A stretch of 64,000 nucleotides of DNA from Streptomyces sp. PsTaAH-137 (lineage in GTDB: Bacteria > Actinomycetota > Actinomycetes > Streptomycetales > Streptomycetaceae). Shown in pieces: positions 15,957 to 23,865 of this stretch. Every line of letters starts with the position of its first letter. Within the stretch, counting starts at the first letter, position 1. The stretch covers positions 298,351 to 362,350 of the forward strand of contig NZ_QLLY01000008.1 of the NCBI RefSeq assembly GCF_003259365.1. Reading direction: 5' to 3'. The notes below the pieces were generated by a model. It did no database searches and had not been told where the DNA came from. It saw only the letters and a program-made list of their open reading frames with translations. The translations under genes were made by a program, and so were the position numbers.

Positions 15957-17769
15957 CGTGGATGTGCTTCATGAGGGCCGCGACATCGGCCATGTCCATC
16001 CCGCCGGCCACCGGCGCTTCCTCCTGGAGATCCGCGAGTTGCCTCACGGACGGGTCGTCGAGGATCTTCCCCATGAATTCCAGCTTCTCCTCGAGACGGA
16101 GTGCCACGATCTCGTCGATGGTGCCCAGCGAAGCGAGGACGGTCACGTTGGTCTCAGTGCCTGGTGCGAGACCGAGTCGATGGATCCGGTCAAGGCTCTG
16201 GAGGAACCGCCCTGCCATGAAGTCACGGTCGACATAGACCGCGTCGTGGCAGACCTGATGCAGGCTGATGCCTTCACCGAGAGTTGCGGGATTGGAGATC
16301 AGGACCGCACAGTCCGGATCTTCCCGGAAGCGCCTGATCTCACCCTCCCTGTCCTGGGTTCCTCCATAGACGACAGCGGGGTTGTAGGCCGCGAACAGCT
16401 TCTCCATCGTCGTGATGCCGCGCACGAACGTTGACCAGACCAGCGTCTTCCGGCCCTGTTCCGCGTTGGCGGAAACGATACTCAGTGCCTCTTTCAGCTT
16501 GGGTGAAAGTTCATAGTTCGGGAGGTCTCGCATCAGGTTGTAGAGCGTGTCGCCCTCCGGAATCTCTAAGGGCGGCACTTGGTACGACAAGGGCTCGTAG
16601 CGAGTGCTTCCCTCTCGGAGCAAGGCGGGGCTCGTGGCCGCCATGAGCAGCCTGAGCATGGCCTTGCCGAGGGCATCGAAGTCGTCGCGGGAGACCTCGG
16701 CCCGTGCCGAGTAATTCCCTACCAGTGCGTCGTAGATCTCCCGGTGCAGCCCCGTCAGCTCGACATAGCGGATCCTGGGCTCGAAAGGTGGAAGCCCGAG
16801 TTCTGCCTTAGTCGTACGGGTGAACAAGGGGCGGAGCACCTGGCTCGCATAGGAGAGATCGCCGCCTGCCACCGCGTTGGTAACAACGGTCCTGCCGTGT
16901 CCGGGCCAGACGAAGGACAGAAGGTTTTCGAGGTCTCTCGCCCCATTCGGTGCCGGTGTTCCAGTGAGAATCAGGCGGCGACGGCTCAGTGGGCCGAGCG
17001 CCATGCAGGAGGCGCCGTAGACACCCCGGGTACCCAGCTTCATGCGGTGGGCCTCGTCGAGAATGACCATGGAGGGGACGGCTCTCAGCCACGATGCCAG
17101 AGCCGCGAGGGAGCGATCGAGCCGCTCGTAGTTCACCAGCATGATCTCGGCCGAGTGATCAGGGTTCCGGCCCATCACAGAGAATCGAAGTGGCTCCTTG
17201 AAGCACGCACCATTTTCGAAATCCCAGGACTCGTATGCCGATTTGGGGCACACGACGAGAAGACGCTGGGCTTCACCGCGTGCACGCAGGGCCGCGAACA
17301 CACCGAGTCCGGCGCGGGTCTTGCCCGCTCCGGGGACACTGAAATTTGCCCCGTGCCGCAGGGACAGCAACCGCGAGATGTCCCGCTTCTGGAAGCTGGT
17401 CAGATCAGCGATCCAGTCCTCACCGAGAAGCCGGGGCAGGTCGTCCGGCTCCACGGCTGTCGCGTCCGTAGCGACCCCACTGAGCTGTGCCTCCGCGGCC
17501 TCGGCATCGTCAAGGACACTGCCGACCAGCTCCCCGAACTCCTCGTCCCAGACAACATCGCCGGATGGCCAGGAGCCCAGCTCACCGATGCCGCCCAGGA
17601 ACTCGTCAAGTTCGATCTCGGCGAGGTTCCGGCTGCGGAGGCCGCCCGCAGGGAAACGGGCGGCCAGGGCGGCCAGTTCACCGGTGAACTCTTCGCTGGC
17701 ACGGAGTTCGGCGCGTGTACGCGTGACATCGAACCCAATGCGCAGTGACGGTTCCCCTGTGAAACTCAC
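15946..17769 (-). CDS. SNF2-type DEAD/DEAH helicase
   Basis: A 607-residue superfamily II DNA translocase. A 115-residue unique N-terminus precedes the Q-like motif LTSFQKRD (Gln127), Walker A SVPGAGKTRAG (144-154), DEAH box VILDEAHRMK (235-244), motif III LTGTPAPN (268-275), and the C-terminal RecA lobe with GEGISLHQVCHDAVYVD and motif VI QSLDRIHRLG (524-533). GTG start overlaps the ParB-like gene stop in GTGA. It is the second helicase of the locus, alongside Z1, and is coupled to the DUF3883 protein. Confidence 0.88.
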   Translation of the reverse strand: MSFTGEPSLRIGFDVTRTRAELRASEEFTGELAALAARFPAGGLRSRNLAEIELDEFLGGIGELGSWPSGDVVWDEEFGELVGSVLDDAEAAEAQLSGVATDATAVEPDDLPRLLGEDWIADLTSFQKRDISRLLSLRHGANFSVPGAGKTRAGLGVFAALRARGEAQRLLVVCPKSAYESWDFENGACFKEPLRFSVMGRNPDHSAEIMLVNYERLDRSLAALASWLRAVPSMVILDEAHRMKLGTRGVYGASCMALGPLSRRRLILTGTPAPNGARDLENLLSFVWPGHGRTVVTNAVAGGDLSYASQVLRPLFTRTTKAELGLPPFEPRIRYVELTGLHREIYDALVGNYSARAEVSRDDFDALGKAMLRLLMAATSPALLREGSTRYEPLSYQVPPLEIPEGDTLYNLMRDLPNYELSPKLKEALSIVSANAEQGRKTLVWSTFVRGITTMEKLFAAYNPAVVYGGTQDREGEIRRFREDPDCAVLISNPATLGEGISLHQVCHDAVYVDRDFMAGRFLQSLDRIHRLGLAPGTETNVTVLASLGTIDEIVALRLEEKLEFMGKILDDPSVRQLADLQEEAPVAGGMDMADVAALMKHIHDGR

Positions 17770-19184
17770 GCATCCTCCTTCCCGGTCGCGCCAAGCAGCC
17801 AGGACAGCCCGTCGCCGGGCATCTTGATACTGCGGTCGGCTTCGAGAGCGAGTTTGCCGAGCATGTCCCTCAGCTTCAGAACCGCCTCGTCGAAGGCCTC
17901 TTCATCAAGCCCTCCAGAACCACGAGCCAGCACCAGATCGGTGACGCACTGGTCAATGTCCTTGCAGGCGTCGGACAAGCGGTCCGGCGCAGCCTGCTTG
18001 CGCTTGCGGACACGGGCGTCCTTGCCGGCCGGCTCCAACGCCTCTTCCATGGCGCTCTTGACGGCCTCGAAGCGGTCAGCGGCTGCCGCCTTCTGCTCCG
18101 GTGTGGCTCCTGCCTTCGTCTCCCTGACAGCCTTGGTCTGGAGGACAGCATCCGTGAGTTTCCGGGCCTCCTCCACCTTGGGGTCGTTACCCCTCACCGT
18201 TCGGTTGAGGCCCGGAATAGCGACTCCTGCTGGAGCCGACGCCTCCTTCCCACGGACCGAGGGCGGAAGCCGCTTCTCCAGATAACGGTCCCGGAATTCC
18301 GGCTCAATGAGGCGGACATCCGTCTTGGAAAAGCCGAGCACGATCGCGGCAAGCCGGTTCTCCTTGAGCAGGTCCGCCCGAGGTTTACTGACGGCCGCCG
18401 CCTTCACGTAGGCGCGGTGCAGCTCCTTGAGCTTCTCCTGGTGCTCCTCGAAATCGAGCAACTGCAGACGTGCCCCGCCTTCCTCGCTTCGTGCCACAAG
18501 GTCCTTCAAGGTCTGCAGCACCCAGAGATCCTGCTCGCACGCCTTTACCGTCGTACGGAACTCGCGCGCGAGCGAAGACAGCGGCCTGCCGAACTCGATC
18601 TGCTCCTCGATCGTCAGCAGTCGGTTGACGTAGGAGTACTCACGCCGGTGGTCCTTGCGGAGCTGCAGGGACAGCTCGACACGGCTGATGTCCTCCAGAT
18701 TGCAGGACTCTGGGAGCACTGCGACTCGCATGTCGCTCATGCTGAGCTCCGTGAGCGCCGCCCGCCGCGTGTTCGCGTTGACGAGGATGCCGTCCCTGGT
18801 GATCAGGCCCGCGTCGTTCTGGCCGTATTCCTTCAGGCTCTCCATGAGCGCCGCGAATTCGGGGTCCGTCTTGGTGGGATCAGCCGGCAGGGCCATCAGC
18901 AGGTGATGCAGGTAGGCCTGACCATCCGGGCTGAACGGAGCCTCGTCGAGAATCTTGTCCCGAGCCGCATCGTGAGCTCGCTGGGCGCGGATCCGGTGCG
19001 TTCCGGGGTTGTAGTACAGCGAAGCGACGGGCATCACAATGACCGGGAACGGCATCGGAGTTCCACGCCACTCGACCATCAAGGTCTCCTTGACGCCCCC
19101 CTCCTGCTCAACCTCGCGCAGCCGGGTCTCGACCTCGGCACGGTTCTTCTCAGCCAAGGGCGGCCGACTGTAGTCCGGGCTCAC
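17766..19184 (-). CDS. ParB-like protein of the restriction/defence locus
   Basis: A 472-residue protein with a ParB/Srx-like core in its first half. VIVMPVASLYYNPGTHRI (48-65) resembles the start of a ParB domain; LMESLKEYGQNDAGLITRDG then leads to GILVNANTRRAALTEL (132-147), where NANTRR stands in place of the usual G-x-R-R phosphate-binding box. The rest is helical and highly charged, with a possible coiled coil near residues 225-265 and basic KRKQAAPDR late. ParB folds can bind CTP or act as nucleases; which applies here is unknown. The gene starts with GTG after GAGAGG and overlaps the helicase start by four bases. Confidence 0.7.
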   Translation of the reverse strand: MSPDYSRPPLAEKNRAEVETRLREVEQEGGVKETLMVEWRGTPMPFPVIVMPVASLYYNPGTHRIRAQRAHDAARDKILDEAPFSPDGQAYLHHLLMALPADPTKTDPEFAALMESLKEYGQNDAGLITRDGILVNANTRRAALTELSMSDMRVAVLPESCNLEDISRVELSLQLRKDHRREYSYVNRLLTIEEQIEFGRPLSSLAREFRTTVKACEQDLWVLQTLKDLVARSEEGGARLQLLDFEEHQEKLKELHRAYVKAAAVSKPRADLLKENRLAAIVLGFSKTDVRLIEPEFRDRYLEKRLPPSVRGKEASAPAGVAIPGLNRTVRGNDPKVEEARKLTDAVLQTKAVRETKAGATPEQKAAAADRFEAVKSAMEEALEPAGKDARVRKRKQAAPDRLSDACKDIDQCVTDLVLARGSGGLDEEAFDEAVLKLRDMLGKLALEADRSIKMPGDGLSWLLGATGKEDA

Positions 19185-19225
19185 GTGTGCCTCTCAGTTA
19201 AGTGGTGATCGATAGTGCCAGGACG

Positions 19226-19251
19226 GGGGGTGGCCGGGGCCGGCCACCCCC
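19226..19251 (-). terminator. Strong GC hairpin between HNH-like and ParB-like genes
   Basis: GGGGGTGGCC-type and GGCCACCCCC-type arms pair almost without a loop just after the stop of the HNH-like gene. It suggests that gene is a separate transcript, or that read-through into the ParB/SNF2/DUF3883/methylase genes is reduced. Confidence 0.5.
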
Positions 19252-19262
19252 GAGGGCGTCGG

Positions 19263-19943
19263 CTAGTCGCCCTCAGCGAGGCCGTCACGAATCGCATCGC
19301 GAGAGTCAGAGGTCAGCGTCTGGTACTCGGCCCAGACCTTCTCCAGGAGACCGAAGTCACGCTCACCGGCCTCGATCCACTTACGCAACACGTCCCTCTC
19401 GATGGGGCTGAGGCGCTCGATCTGGTCGCGCAGCTGCGGAAGATCGGTCACCAGATCGCGCCCTCCGATCCGGCAACGGTTGCACTCGGTGACCAGCTGT
19501 ACCTCTTCACTGCCGTCCCCGAGACGTACCACCCGCCGCGCCATGTCCAACTGAGCGGTTTCGTAGACGCCTTCGTAAGTCTGACCAGGGGTCGCACCGC
19601 ACGAGCGACACCGGTTCCCGTCACGGACAAGGGTGTCCCGGCGCTGGGCGGCGTTGATGCTGTCGCTGGGCCGACGGCGCTTTTCCAGATCCCAAACGGC
19701 GTCACCACGGCTCACGAACCTCTGCTGATTCGAGCCGAGGCTGGGGTCCTCACGGTTGGTTTCGATGAGCCAGCCGTACTTGCGAAGTTCGCGGACACGC
19801 CGATCGATCTGGGAGACGTTAGGGATTGCGTCCGCAAGCTCCGCCTTAGTGAAGGTGTTTCCCTCACCGATCACTTCGATCAGCCACAGCGCGGCCTTGC
19901 TCATCGACCCCTTGACGTCCTTGTAGGACGGCAGCTCTTCCAC
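19263..19943 (-). CDS. Winged-helix protein with a degenerate HNH-type zinc domain
   Basis: A 226-residue protein from GTG at 19943 (an ATG at 19904 or 20012 is possible). Residues 15-62 look like a winged helix (ALWLIEVIGEGNTFTKAEL; RRVRELRKYGWLIET). Residues about 97-160 match the HNH frame AAQRRDTLVRDGNRCRSCG followed by LVTECNRCR, keeping the four zinc cysteines (112, 115, 154, 157). The His-Asn-His catalytic residues are not where expected: the first His region reads QLDMARRVV and the last position is Arg. It may be a DNA-binding subunit and not a nuclease. It heads the minus-strand unit, 78 bp before the ParB-like gene. Confidence 0.65.
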   Translation of the reverse strand: MEELPSYKDVKGSMSKAALWLIEVIGEGNTFTKAELADAIPNVSQIDRRVRELRKYGWLIETNREDPSLGSNQQRFVSRGDAVWDLEKRRRPSDSINAAQRRDTLVRDGNRCRSCGATPGQTYEGVYETAQLDMARRVVRLGDGSEEVQLVTECNRCRIGGRDLVTDLPQLRDQIERLSPIERDVLRKWIEAGERDFGLLEKVWAEYQTLTSDSRDAIRDGLAEGD

Positions 19944-20160
19944 GCGACCAGCGCCTTCCGCTCGGCAGTTGAGGGAACGGCGAAGCCACCGCTGTGCAGC
20001 AGTCGCTTCCACCGGACGTCATCAAGGCTGCCGGTCCCCCCGCCACAAAGCCAGGGCGAACGGATCTTTCCCCAAAGGGGATACACGAAGCCGCTTGCAC
20101 CACAGCCGCGCCAGCGGACGATAGGGAGCACTTCAGCTCACGCCAGGAGAAGGGAAGGGC

Positions 20161-21033
20161 ATGCCGCCCAGGGGGGAAACGAAAGACGAGTCGCTTCCGG
20201 GATGTAGCGCGGAGGAGACCGCGCTGGCCCGAGCGCTGCAGGAAGCGTGCCGCCGGGCTCGGCACGACCTGGGCAGCCAGAGGGAACTCGCCAAACGGAT
20301 CAGTTGTGCCGAGTCGACCTTGTCTTCATGGATAAGGGGACGAAAGATCCCGCACCTCAACGCCGCCCATGCACTGCTGGGATTGGCCGCGCCCATCGAC
20401 GGCAAGGGCCCTGCCCCGGACGACAAGGAGTTGGTGGCCCTGTCTCGGCTCTGGGTACGAGCGAAGGCAGCCCGCGCGTACCGTCACGCAGCGGGAGAGG
20501 CAGAGAAGCTCTTACGCACCGACGCGGGATCGAAGTCGTGGGATTCGGGAACCGGTACCGCCTTCACCGCCAGGCTTGCCTTCTACGACGACCCGAAGCC
20601 GGCCGACCCCGGTGTGGGGGACGGACACGGGGACGAGGCCTCAGGAACTGAGGCTTCCCCCTCTGAGGAAAAGATGTTGCCGGTCCCCCCTCCACCGGGG
20701 GACCGGCAACGCTTCGCACAACAACCCGACACCAACACGAGGCTTGAGGAGCAGCTAGTGATGCTTCTCGGCAGCAAGCCCGGTCCCGACTCACTCCCCG
20801 TGCTGAACCACATCGCGGCGAGGTATCCCGTCGACGACATCGTGCGAGTGGTCAGGATCTGCAGGGAGAGGAACACGCTGTCACCGGCCGCGGATGTGGT
20901 GCTGCGAAATGCCGGACACTATCGATCCGTTGCCGAGATCTTCGCGCTTGCGGACGCCCTTCACCATGCCGGGCGATCTTCAGATGCGGGGCTTCTCATC
21001 AACGTGGCGGCCACACAACACCCCGTGAGCTGA
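20161..21033 (+). CDS. XRE-type helix-turn-helix regulator
   Basis: A 290-residue regulator. The HTH lies near residues 22-72, with QRELAKRISCAESTLSSWIRGRKIPHLNAAHALL reading as helix-turn-helix over roughly residues 40-73. A Pro/Glu-rich linker (about 140-190) leads to a helical C-terminal part with DVVLRNAGHYRSVAEIFALADAL, repeat-like. The ATG at 20161 follows AGGAGAAGGGAAGG. It is divergent from the HNH-like gene across about 215 bp, so it could control the defence locus; equally it belongs to the common Streptomyces XRE families with no fixed target. Confidence 0.75.
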   Translation: MPPRGETKDESLPGCSAEETALARALQEACRRARHDLGSQRELAKRISCAESTLSSWIRGRKIPHLNAAHALLGLAAPIDGKGPAPDDKELVALSRLWVRAKAARAYRHAAGEAEKLLRTDAGSKSWDSGTGTAFTARLAFYDDPKPADPGVGDGHGDEASGTEASPSEEKMLPVPPPPGDRQRFAQQPDTNTRLEEQLVMLLGSKPGPDSLPVLNHIAARYPVDDIVRVVRICRERNTLSPAADVVLRNAGHYRSVAEIFALADALHHAGRSSDAGLLINVAATQHPVS

Positions 21034-21051
21034 GGTACGGGATGCGTGAGG

Positions 21052-21657
21052 CTACGCGGCCAGGCCGGCTTCCGCCTCGTAGAGCATCAAGGCCTGGTCG
21101 AGCACAGAGTCGGAATCCTCTCCCTGTGCCGAGATCCAGTGCAGCAGGTCACAGATGACGTGCGTCACGGCTTCCCGAGCGGCAGCACTGTGCTCCACCA
21201 GGACCTGATCGCCGGCTGCGGCGCGGCGGTATTCCTCCGCTACGGCGGCGGCCCGTCGCACGCGCGTGCAGTGCTGGACGTGATCCAGCGAGATTTCGCA
21301 CCAAACCGCCTTGCCTGTGGCAGTGAGGAGGACTCCCCAGTCCAGGGCCACGCCAGCCAATAGCTGCAAGCCTCTGCCATGTTCGGCCCAGCACTCCGCC
21401 CCACTCACCCGAGGCGACTCGCGGCTCTTGTCGTGAGCTTCGATGCGCAGAGCCCTATGGCCGCTGACCTCCATGACGATGATGGCCGGGGCTCCCTCGC
21501 CCACGTGCTGGATGACGTTCGTGGCCAACTCGGTCGTGGCCAACTCGGCCTCATGGCTCACGGCCGGCATGCCCCAGCGCATGAGCTGTGCTCTCACCGC
21601 CTTGCGCAGGGGTAACAACCCGGCCGGGACAGCCTCGAAGGGGAGGACTGAACGGAG
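21052..21657 (-). pseudogene. RsbW-like ATP-binding protein, start codon region lost
   Basis: A GHKL anti-sigma-type ATPase domain: RSVLPFEAVPAGLLPLRKAV, then ELATTELATNVIQHVGEG (N box), EAHDKSRESP (G1 region) and EHGRGLQLLAG (G2). Such proteins usually begin a few residues before RSVLPFE, but here the frame upstream runs straight into the opposite-strand DUF5753 gene with no start codon of its own. The only in-frame options are GTG within the domain (KAVRAQL) or an ATG at 21723 inside the neighbour. Together with the headless neighbour, this points to a deletion at about 21658. It could still be expressed from the fused frame. Confidence 0.6.
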
Positions 21658-22173
21658 TTGATATTCTGCTGCGTGTACGTGCCGGGCCTGCTCCAGACAC
21701 GCGAGTACAGCACCGCCCTGCAAAAGGCCAACGAAGTGCAGCTCGCCCCAGCCGAGATCGAGCGACTCGTCGACATCCGCATGAAGCGGCAGGAGATCCT
21801 CGACCGCCCGAAGCCGCCCCGGTTGTGGGCCATCCTCGACGAGTCCGTCATCCGGCGCATCGTCGGCTCACCAGCCATCATGAAGGCTCAGCTCGACCGG
21901 CTCCTCGAAGCCAACGAGTCCCCGGACATCACCTTGCAGGTGCTTCCGTTCGCCAAGGGTGCCCACTCCGCCGCGCTCGGGAGCTTCGTCATCCTCGGCG
22001 GCACCGAGCCGTCCCTGGACGTTGTCTACGTCGACCTGCACACCGGCTCCCTCTTCATGGAGGAAGACGAGCACCTGAACCGCTACCGGCTTGCGTTCGA
22101 TTATCTCCGCGCACAAGCGTTGGACATGGAAGCCTCTTCCTCCATGATCCACCGCATTCGCAAGGAGCTGTAG
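21658..22173 (+). pseudogene. Scr1-type regulator lacking its HTH (DUF5753 only)
   Basis: A 171-residue remnant of a Streptomyces Scr1-family regulator, normally about 280 residues with an N-terminal XRE domain. Here the protein begins at the DUF5753 hallmark YVPGLLQTREYSTAL and runs through RMKRQEIL, LWAILDESVIRRIVG, ITLQVLPFAKGAH and FDYLRAQALDMEAS to a normal C-terminus. No DNA-binding domain and no ribosome binding site precede it. The gap falls exactly where the divergent ATPase also loses its start, so a single deletion of the shared upstream region is the simplest account. Confidence 0.7.
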
Positions 22174-22175
22174 TG

Positions 22176-22394
22176 GTGCAAGCACACCGGTCGTATGCCA
22201 GAACCTCTGGCTGGTTCAAGTCCTCCTACAGTGGCGGTAACACCACCGAATGCGTGGAAACCGCCTTCACCCACGACGGCGTACTCATACGCGACTCGAC
22301 ACGACCCGACGGCCCACGCCTCCGGGTTTCCGGCCCAGCCTGGGCAGGCTTCGTCGTTGCACCACCTCACATACGCCTCAGCCGCGCTGGGTAG
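22176..22394 (+). CDS. DUF397 protein
   Basis: A 72-residue DUF397 protein, the usual partner of Scr1 regulators, which are thought to work as a toxin-antitoxin-like or signalling pair in Streptomyces. The signature WFKSSYSGGNTTECVETA is at residues 14-31 and GVLIRDSTRPDGPRLRV follows. The GTG at 22176 lies two bases after the DUF5753 stop, with AAGGAG at the end of that gene as ribosome binding site. The sequence runs on for about 15 residues past the typical end (PPHIRLSRAG). Its normal partner is truncated, so it is probably orphaned. Confidence 0.8.
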   Translation: MQAHRSYARTSGWFKSSYSGGNTTECVETAFTHDGVLIRDSTRPDGPRLRVSGPAWAGFVVAPPHIRLSRAG

Positions 22395-22829
22395 CCAGGT
22401 CCGGCGCCTTGCACCGGTGGGGTGGTGGGCGTGGGGTGAAGTCGGGTGCGGGTCGGTGGGTTTTTCTTGGATTGCTTGGCTGGTGCCGGTGGGGGTTGCT
22501 GATGCCTCCCTCCCTGTCGCGCCTGGCTGACCGCCGGTTGGGGCTGGCTTTCGCCGGCTTGGGGTTCGTTGGGGAAGGGGTTCCTGTCAGACGGTCGAGG
22601 TGCGCCTTCGGGGGCTGAGCGCCGCAGCCGGTGGTGGGGCGGGTGCGCGTTGGGAATGCGCTGGTGTTCTCAACTTGGCTGTGATCACCGAGAGTTGCGG
22701 GCCCTGGGGAGAGATTGCCTGTTTCGGTCGTGCTGTGTCACTCTCCGTCTGCACAGCTTCACAATTCGACACAGGCGACCCCCGCGAGGCGGCAACCTCC
22801 GGGGGTCTGGCACAGGAGAGCAAACTCCC
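22395..22829. other. Non-coding interval before the winged-helix/zinc gene
   Basis: No supported gene. The first 250 bases are strongly G/T-rich on the plus strand, unlike coding sequence here, and hold no domain in any frame. The last 60 bases contain a hairpin (22777-22807) and an AGGAGA ribosome binding site. Confidence 0.5.
22777..22807 (+). promoter_or_regulatory. Hairpin in the 5' leader of the winged-helix/zinc gene
   Basis: GACCCCCG pairs with CGGGGGTC and an inner GAGG with CCTC around a CGGCAA loop, with one bulged C. It ends a few bases before the ribosome binding site and 23 bases before the ATG, so it may control translation or end upstream transcripts. Confidence 0.45.
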
Positions 22830-23729
22830 ATGCAGGTTCATCGTATCCGTCGGCATGAGCGGGACTTCACCGTCATCGCCAACAAGGCCATTCGTGACCC
22901 CCGGCTGTCGCATACTGCGCGCGGCATCCTCGTTTACGTTCTTTCGCTGCCCAGCGGCGCTCAGGTCAACGTCCGGACCCTCAGTGACGGCTTCCCTCAG
23001 GGGCGGCTCGCCGTGTCCAAGGCTGTCAAGGAGCTGCGGGAGTTGGGGTATTGGGTCACCCGGACCGAGCGGGACCCCCGTAGCAAGCGGATCGTCTCCA
23101 GCGTCGACGTCTACGAGCTGCCCGCGCTCGGCGCTTCTCCGGCTGCCGTCGAGCCGGTTCCCGGGCGGGTGGGAACCGGGGACTCGGGAGCGAAATCCCC
23201 TGGCGGGGAAGCCTATTACTACGACAAGGACGGGGAGAAGCCCCCTCCCCTCCCTCCCGCCGAGCCCGCGGCGCCCAGCGAATCTGCCGAGCCTGCGATC
23301 AGCCGTGATCCCCGCGCCGCCGAAAGCGCCGGCATCCTTCGGCGGCTCGGCACCGTGGACGCGCGGCTGCGGTTGTCCGAGCGGAGTGTGCGGGATCTCG
23401 TGCCCGAGGTCTGTGACTGGCTCGATCGAGGGGCCACCGGCGCTCAGGTCATCGATGCCGTCACCGCCGGGCTGCCCGCCAAGGTGTACTCGGCCGCCCG
23501 CCTCGTCGCCGATCGGCTCACGCGGAAACGCCCTGCACGGAAGCGGGCCTGGCGGGAGGTCTTCGAGTGTCCTGAGTGCCGTGATCCGTTGCCGTGGGGG
23601 CAGGAGGCGGGGACCGCGTGCCGGTCGTGTGCCGACCGGCCGGAGCACACAGTCGGCGTGGGCGACGGTGATGGGTACGGAGAAGTGCGGCGGGTGCTGC
23701 GGGAGCGCGTGAGGGTGCGGTGCGCGTGA
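22830..23729 (+). CDS. Winged-helix DNA-binding protein with zinc ribbon (replication-initiator-like)
   Basis: A 299-residue protein. Residues 1-75 (FTVIANKAIRDPRLSHTARG; LSDGFPQGRLAVSKAVKEL; ELGYWVTRTERDP) form the winged helix seen in many Streptomyces proteins annotated as helix-turn-helix or replication-initiator-like. A Pro/Glu-rich linker (about 105-160) and a helical region follow, then a four-cysteine ribbon, CPECRDP...CRSC, near residues 250-270. The start has AGGAGA nine bases upstream. No origin repeats or partner Rep genes are visible, so a replication role is only a suggestion. Confidence 0.65.
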   Translation: MQVHRIRRHERDFTVIANKAIRDPRLSHTARGILVYVLSLPSGAQVNVRTLSDGFPQGRLAVSKAVKELRELGYWVTRTERDPRSKRIVSSVDVYELPALGASPAAVEPVPGRVGTGDSGAKSPGGEAYYYDKDGEKPPPLPPAEPAAPSESAEPAISRDPRAAESAGILRRLGTVDARLRLSERSVRDLVPEVCDWLDRGATGAQVIDAVTAGLPAKVYSAARLVADRLTRKRPARKRAWREVFECPECRDPLPWGQEAGTACRSCADRPEHTVGVGDGDGYGEVRRVLRERVRVRCA

Positions 23730-23810
23730 TCGGACGGATCGCGAAGTCGGCGCCTGTACAGGGCAAGGAGGCTCACGTGTCCCAGGCGCAGCACGCCAAG
23801 GATGCGGGCT

Positions 23811-23848
23811 CCTGATCGTTCTTGCCGCATTGGGCAAGAACGATCAGG
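23811..23848. terminator. Perfect 16-bp hairpin between convergent genes
   Basis: CCTGATCGTTCTTGCC and its exact complement surround a 6-base loop (GCATTG). It lies between the stop of the winged-helix gene and the stop of the lanthipeptide methyltransferase, so it can end both transcripts. Confidence 0.8.
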
Positions 23849-23865
23849 AAGGCGCGCCTCGGAGA

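Noticed and set aside
15946..17769. DISARM helicase of a DISARM system
   Set aside because: An m5C methylase and helicase are present, but no DUF1998 (DrmB) or phospholipase D (DrmC) gene was found.
22830..23729. Plasmid replication gene of an integrated element
   Set aside because: The winged helix resembles replication initiators, but no origin repeats, partition or transfer genes accompany it, so only a DNA-binding role is stated.
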